Shown here in pieces: positions 62,139 to 64,000 of a stretch of 64,000 bases of DNA. The translations under genes and the position numbers were made by a program. The DNA lies in contig NAJO01000069.1 of assembly GCA_002077065.1 (NCBI GenBank), positions 1-64,000 of the forward strand. Direction: 5' to 3'. The notes below the pieces were generated by a model. It did not search any database. It was not told where the DNA came from and saw nothing but the letters and a program-made list of their open reading frames with translations. The DNA is from Cryoendolithus antarcticus. Taxonomy: Eukaryota > Ascomycota > Dothideomycetes > Cladosporiales > Cladosporiaceae. Every line of letters starts with the position of its first letter. Position 1 is the first letter of the stretch.

Positions 62139-64000
62139 ATGGCCACAACGTCAGGCTTCAAATCCGAATCCAAGTCCTCCCCCTCTGATCTCCACGCCAC
62201 GAACCTCCACAACTCCGATGCCCGCAACAGCGATGAGCTCTCTCTGCAGAAAGGCGATTTGCTGGACCTGGAGAGCGTGGACCCGGTGCTAAATGCGAAG
62301 ATGCATTTGGTGAATAATGCGATTGATGAGATTGGGTTTACGGGGTATCAGGCGAAGCTGTTTGTGTTGAATGGGTTTGGGTGAGTCTTCCTGAAGTCCC
62401 TTGAGGTTTAGAATGCGAGAGACAGAACACGGTGTGTAGTGGGGAAAGGAAGGGAGACCGACCGCGGCGAGCATTGAAGACAATCATGCAGCTTCAATAG
62501 GCGGGAGAAGCGCGCGAGACCGGGGGCTACAGATGATAGCAGACGTGGACTGAAGGGCAAGTCACCAAGCCTGTACTGACGACAACACAGCTACGCAGTC
62601 GACTCCCAAATCCTCCTCGTGCAATCCATAATCGCCACAAACGCGCGCTGGGAATTCCACCCCTCCTTCGCAAACGGCCTCACAATCGCCGTCTACGTCG
62701 GCATGCTGGTCGGCGCAATCTTCTGGGGCTTCGGCGCGGATATCATAGGCCGGAAATACGCCTTCAACGTCTCGCTGTTCATCAGCGCTGTGTTCTGTAT
62801 TGTGGCGGGCGCGGCGCCGAACTGGATTGCGCTAGCTGCGTTCGTGGCGCTGGCTGCGTTTGGAGCGGGCGGAAATCTGGTGCTGGATACGGCGGTATTC
62901 CTTGAATACCTCCCCAGCCGGCATCAGTGGCTTGTGACTCTCATGGCAGCCTGGTGGGGACTGGGGCAGCTAGTAGCCGGCCTCTTCGCCTGGGCTTTCC
63001 TGCCGAACTTTTCCTGCCCTGGCGACCCAATCGGCACAGCTGACACGCCAGGCACGGGAATTGAGTGCAACTGGAGCAACAACAAAGGCTGGCGGTACGT
63101 CTGGTTCGCCAACGGCGCGCTCGTACTCGCCATGTCCATCGCGCGGCTCACGGTGATCAAGCTGAAAGAGACGCCCAAGTTCCTCGTGGGCGAGGGGAAG
63201 GACGAGGAAGTTGTCAAGACGCTGCAGTGGATTGCGACGAAATACAATCGGCCTTGTAGCCTGACTGTGGAGGACATGGCGGCTTGTGGCACGACTGTTA
63301 CGGGTAATGATAGGAGGCGAGGAAGCGTGACAGCGCACGCCAAGAGTCGCTTCTCTGTCGGCGAGATCGGGATGCATCTGAAGGGTCTGTTTGCGACGAG
63401 GAAGATGGCACTGTCTACTTGCTTGATCTGGGCTTCTTGGTAAATTTCTCCCTTTCCCTATCCATCCTTCCTCCGCTGACGATGGCGACAGGCTTCTTAT
63501 CGGTCTCGCATACCCTCTCTACAACGTCTTTCTGCCGACTTACATCGCAACTCGTGGCGCCGCGTTAGGTGGGCTGAGCACAAGCGATACATGGCGAAAC
63601 TATGCGATTAGCAATCTGGCTAGTATTCCTAGTCCGATTCTCGCAGGGTATATGTGCAAGAGCAAGTTCTTCTGGGGAAGGCGAGGGACGATGGTGAGTC
63701 TGAATGTGTCTCCCAATTCCAGCCGACTGAGCCGCAGCACTGGCGGAAAATCCTCCCCTCGGACGACAACACTGACACTTCGAAATAGATCATCGGCGCC
63801 ATACTCACCATGGCCTTCTTCTTCGCCTACACACAGGTGCGCTCGAATGCCCAGAACCTGGGTTTCACTTGCGCTATCGGCTTCTGCTTGAACATCTACT
63901 ACGGCACCTTGTACGCTTACACGCCTGAGGTGCTGCCGAGCGCGCATCGTGGAACGGGCAATGGAGTGAGTATTGGTCTGAATCGGGTTATGGGTATTGT
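62139..64000 (+). CDS. MFS transporter, SP/SV2-like, 3' end outside window
   Basis: Twelve-helix transporter of the major facilitator superfamily, sugar-porter-like (SV2-related) branch, substrate unknown. Exons 62139-62380, 62591-63439, 63492-63693 and 63789 to the edge, with introns of 210, 52 and 95 bp, all GT-AG and frame-keeping. The N-terminal 65 residues are hydrophilic. LVQSIIATNARWEF opens the first helices, and FWGFGADIIGRKYAFNVSLF carries the D-x-x-GRK loop signature. A ladder of hydrophobic spans follows, with a FLVGEGKDEE central loop. Near the edge ALGGLSTSDTWRNYAISNLA and HRGTGNGVSIGLNRVMGI are typical of late helices of this group. About 450 residues are present and 60-100 probably missing. 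The ATG has the context CAACCATGG. Confidence 0.88.

Overview
The window is nuclear DNA of a filamentous ascomycete (Pezizomycotina, probably a Dothideomycete). The clues are introns of about 50-56 bp with GT-AG ends, ATG contexts of the CACC/GCCGCC-ATGG kind, HET and NACHT-ankyrin genes, a fungal-type SLATT gene, a GH64 glucanase, and a transposon stripped of CpA/TpG dinucleotides in the way repeat-induced point mutation (RIP) does. I count about 27 protein genes, one large DNA transposon, one degenerate repeat fragment at the left edge and a 246-bp assembly gap. I saw no tRNA, rRNA or CRISPR.

Layout. 1-840: decayed repeat DNA. 930-4034 (-): NACHT-ankyrin NLR-like gene with near-identical repeats, cut short by a stop. 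4520-6852 (+): mitochondrial membrane protein of unknown role and an SDR. 7203-10040 (-): a HerA/FtsK-like ATPase and an upstream two-repeat protein, in one frame and parted by a single TGA. 11266-14104: divergent KAR-like SDR and GH64 glucanase. 14604-20049 (-): HET-NACHT protein with 28 ankyrin units. 21040-26234: MFS exporter (-) and a disordered unknown (+). 26913-28877 (-): secreted S28 serine peptidase. 29281-36218: TIR transposon with a RIP-killed integrase-type transposase. 36827-38548 (-): RBR ubiquitin-ligase-like gene broken by a TGA exactly where an IBR zinc cysteine is expected. 39179-45885: orphan genes around the gap. 45998-48672: SDR and GT31 glycosyltransferase. 49163-52192 (-): two tandem paralogues of unknown function. 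52717-54390 (+): two tandem small secreted paralogues. 54952-56643 (-): F-box protein. 57345-58634 (-) and 59364-60605 (+): HET and SLATT genes, head to head. 62139-end (+): SP-type MFS transporter, cut by the window edge.

How the parts fit. Four genes (NACHT_N-NACHT-ANK, HET-NACHT-ANK, HET, SLATT) belong to families used in fungal non-self recognition and programmed cell death or in bacterial immunity. With a HerA-like ATPase and an RBR-like gene they make this an accessory, immunity-flavoured neighbourhood. It also holds tandem orphan duplications, repeat-driven protein change and a dead transposon. The most interesting units are the divergent HET/SLATT pair, the ATPase with its in-frame TGA, and the integrase-type TIR element. 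The functional links among them are inference. Gene models were read by eye from frames and splice sites, so 5' ends and short exons are the least certain parts.
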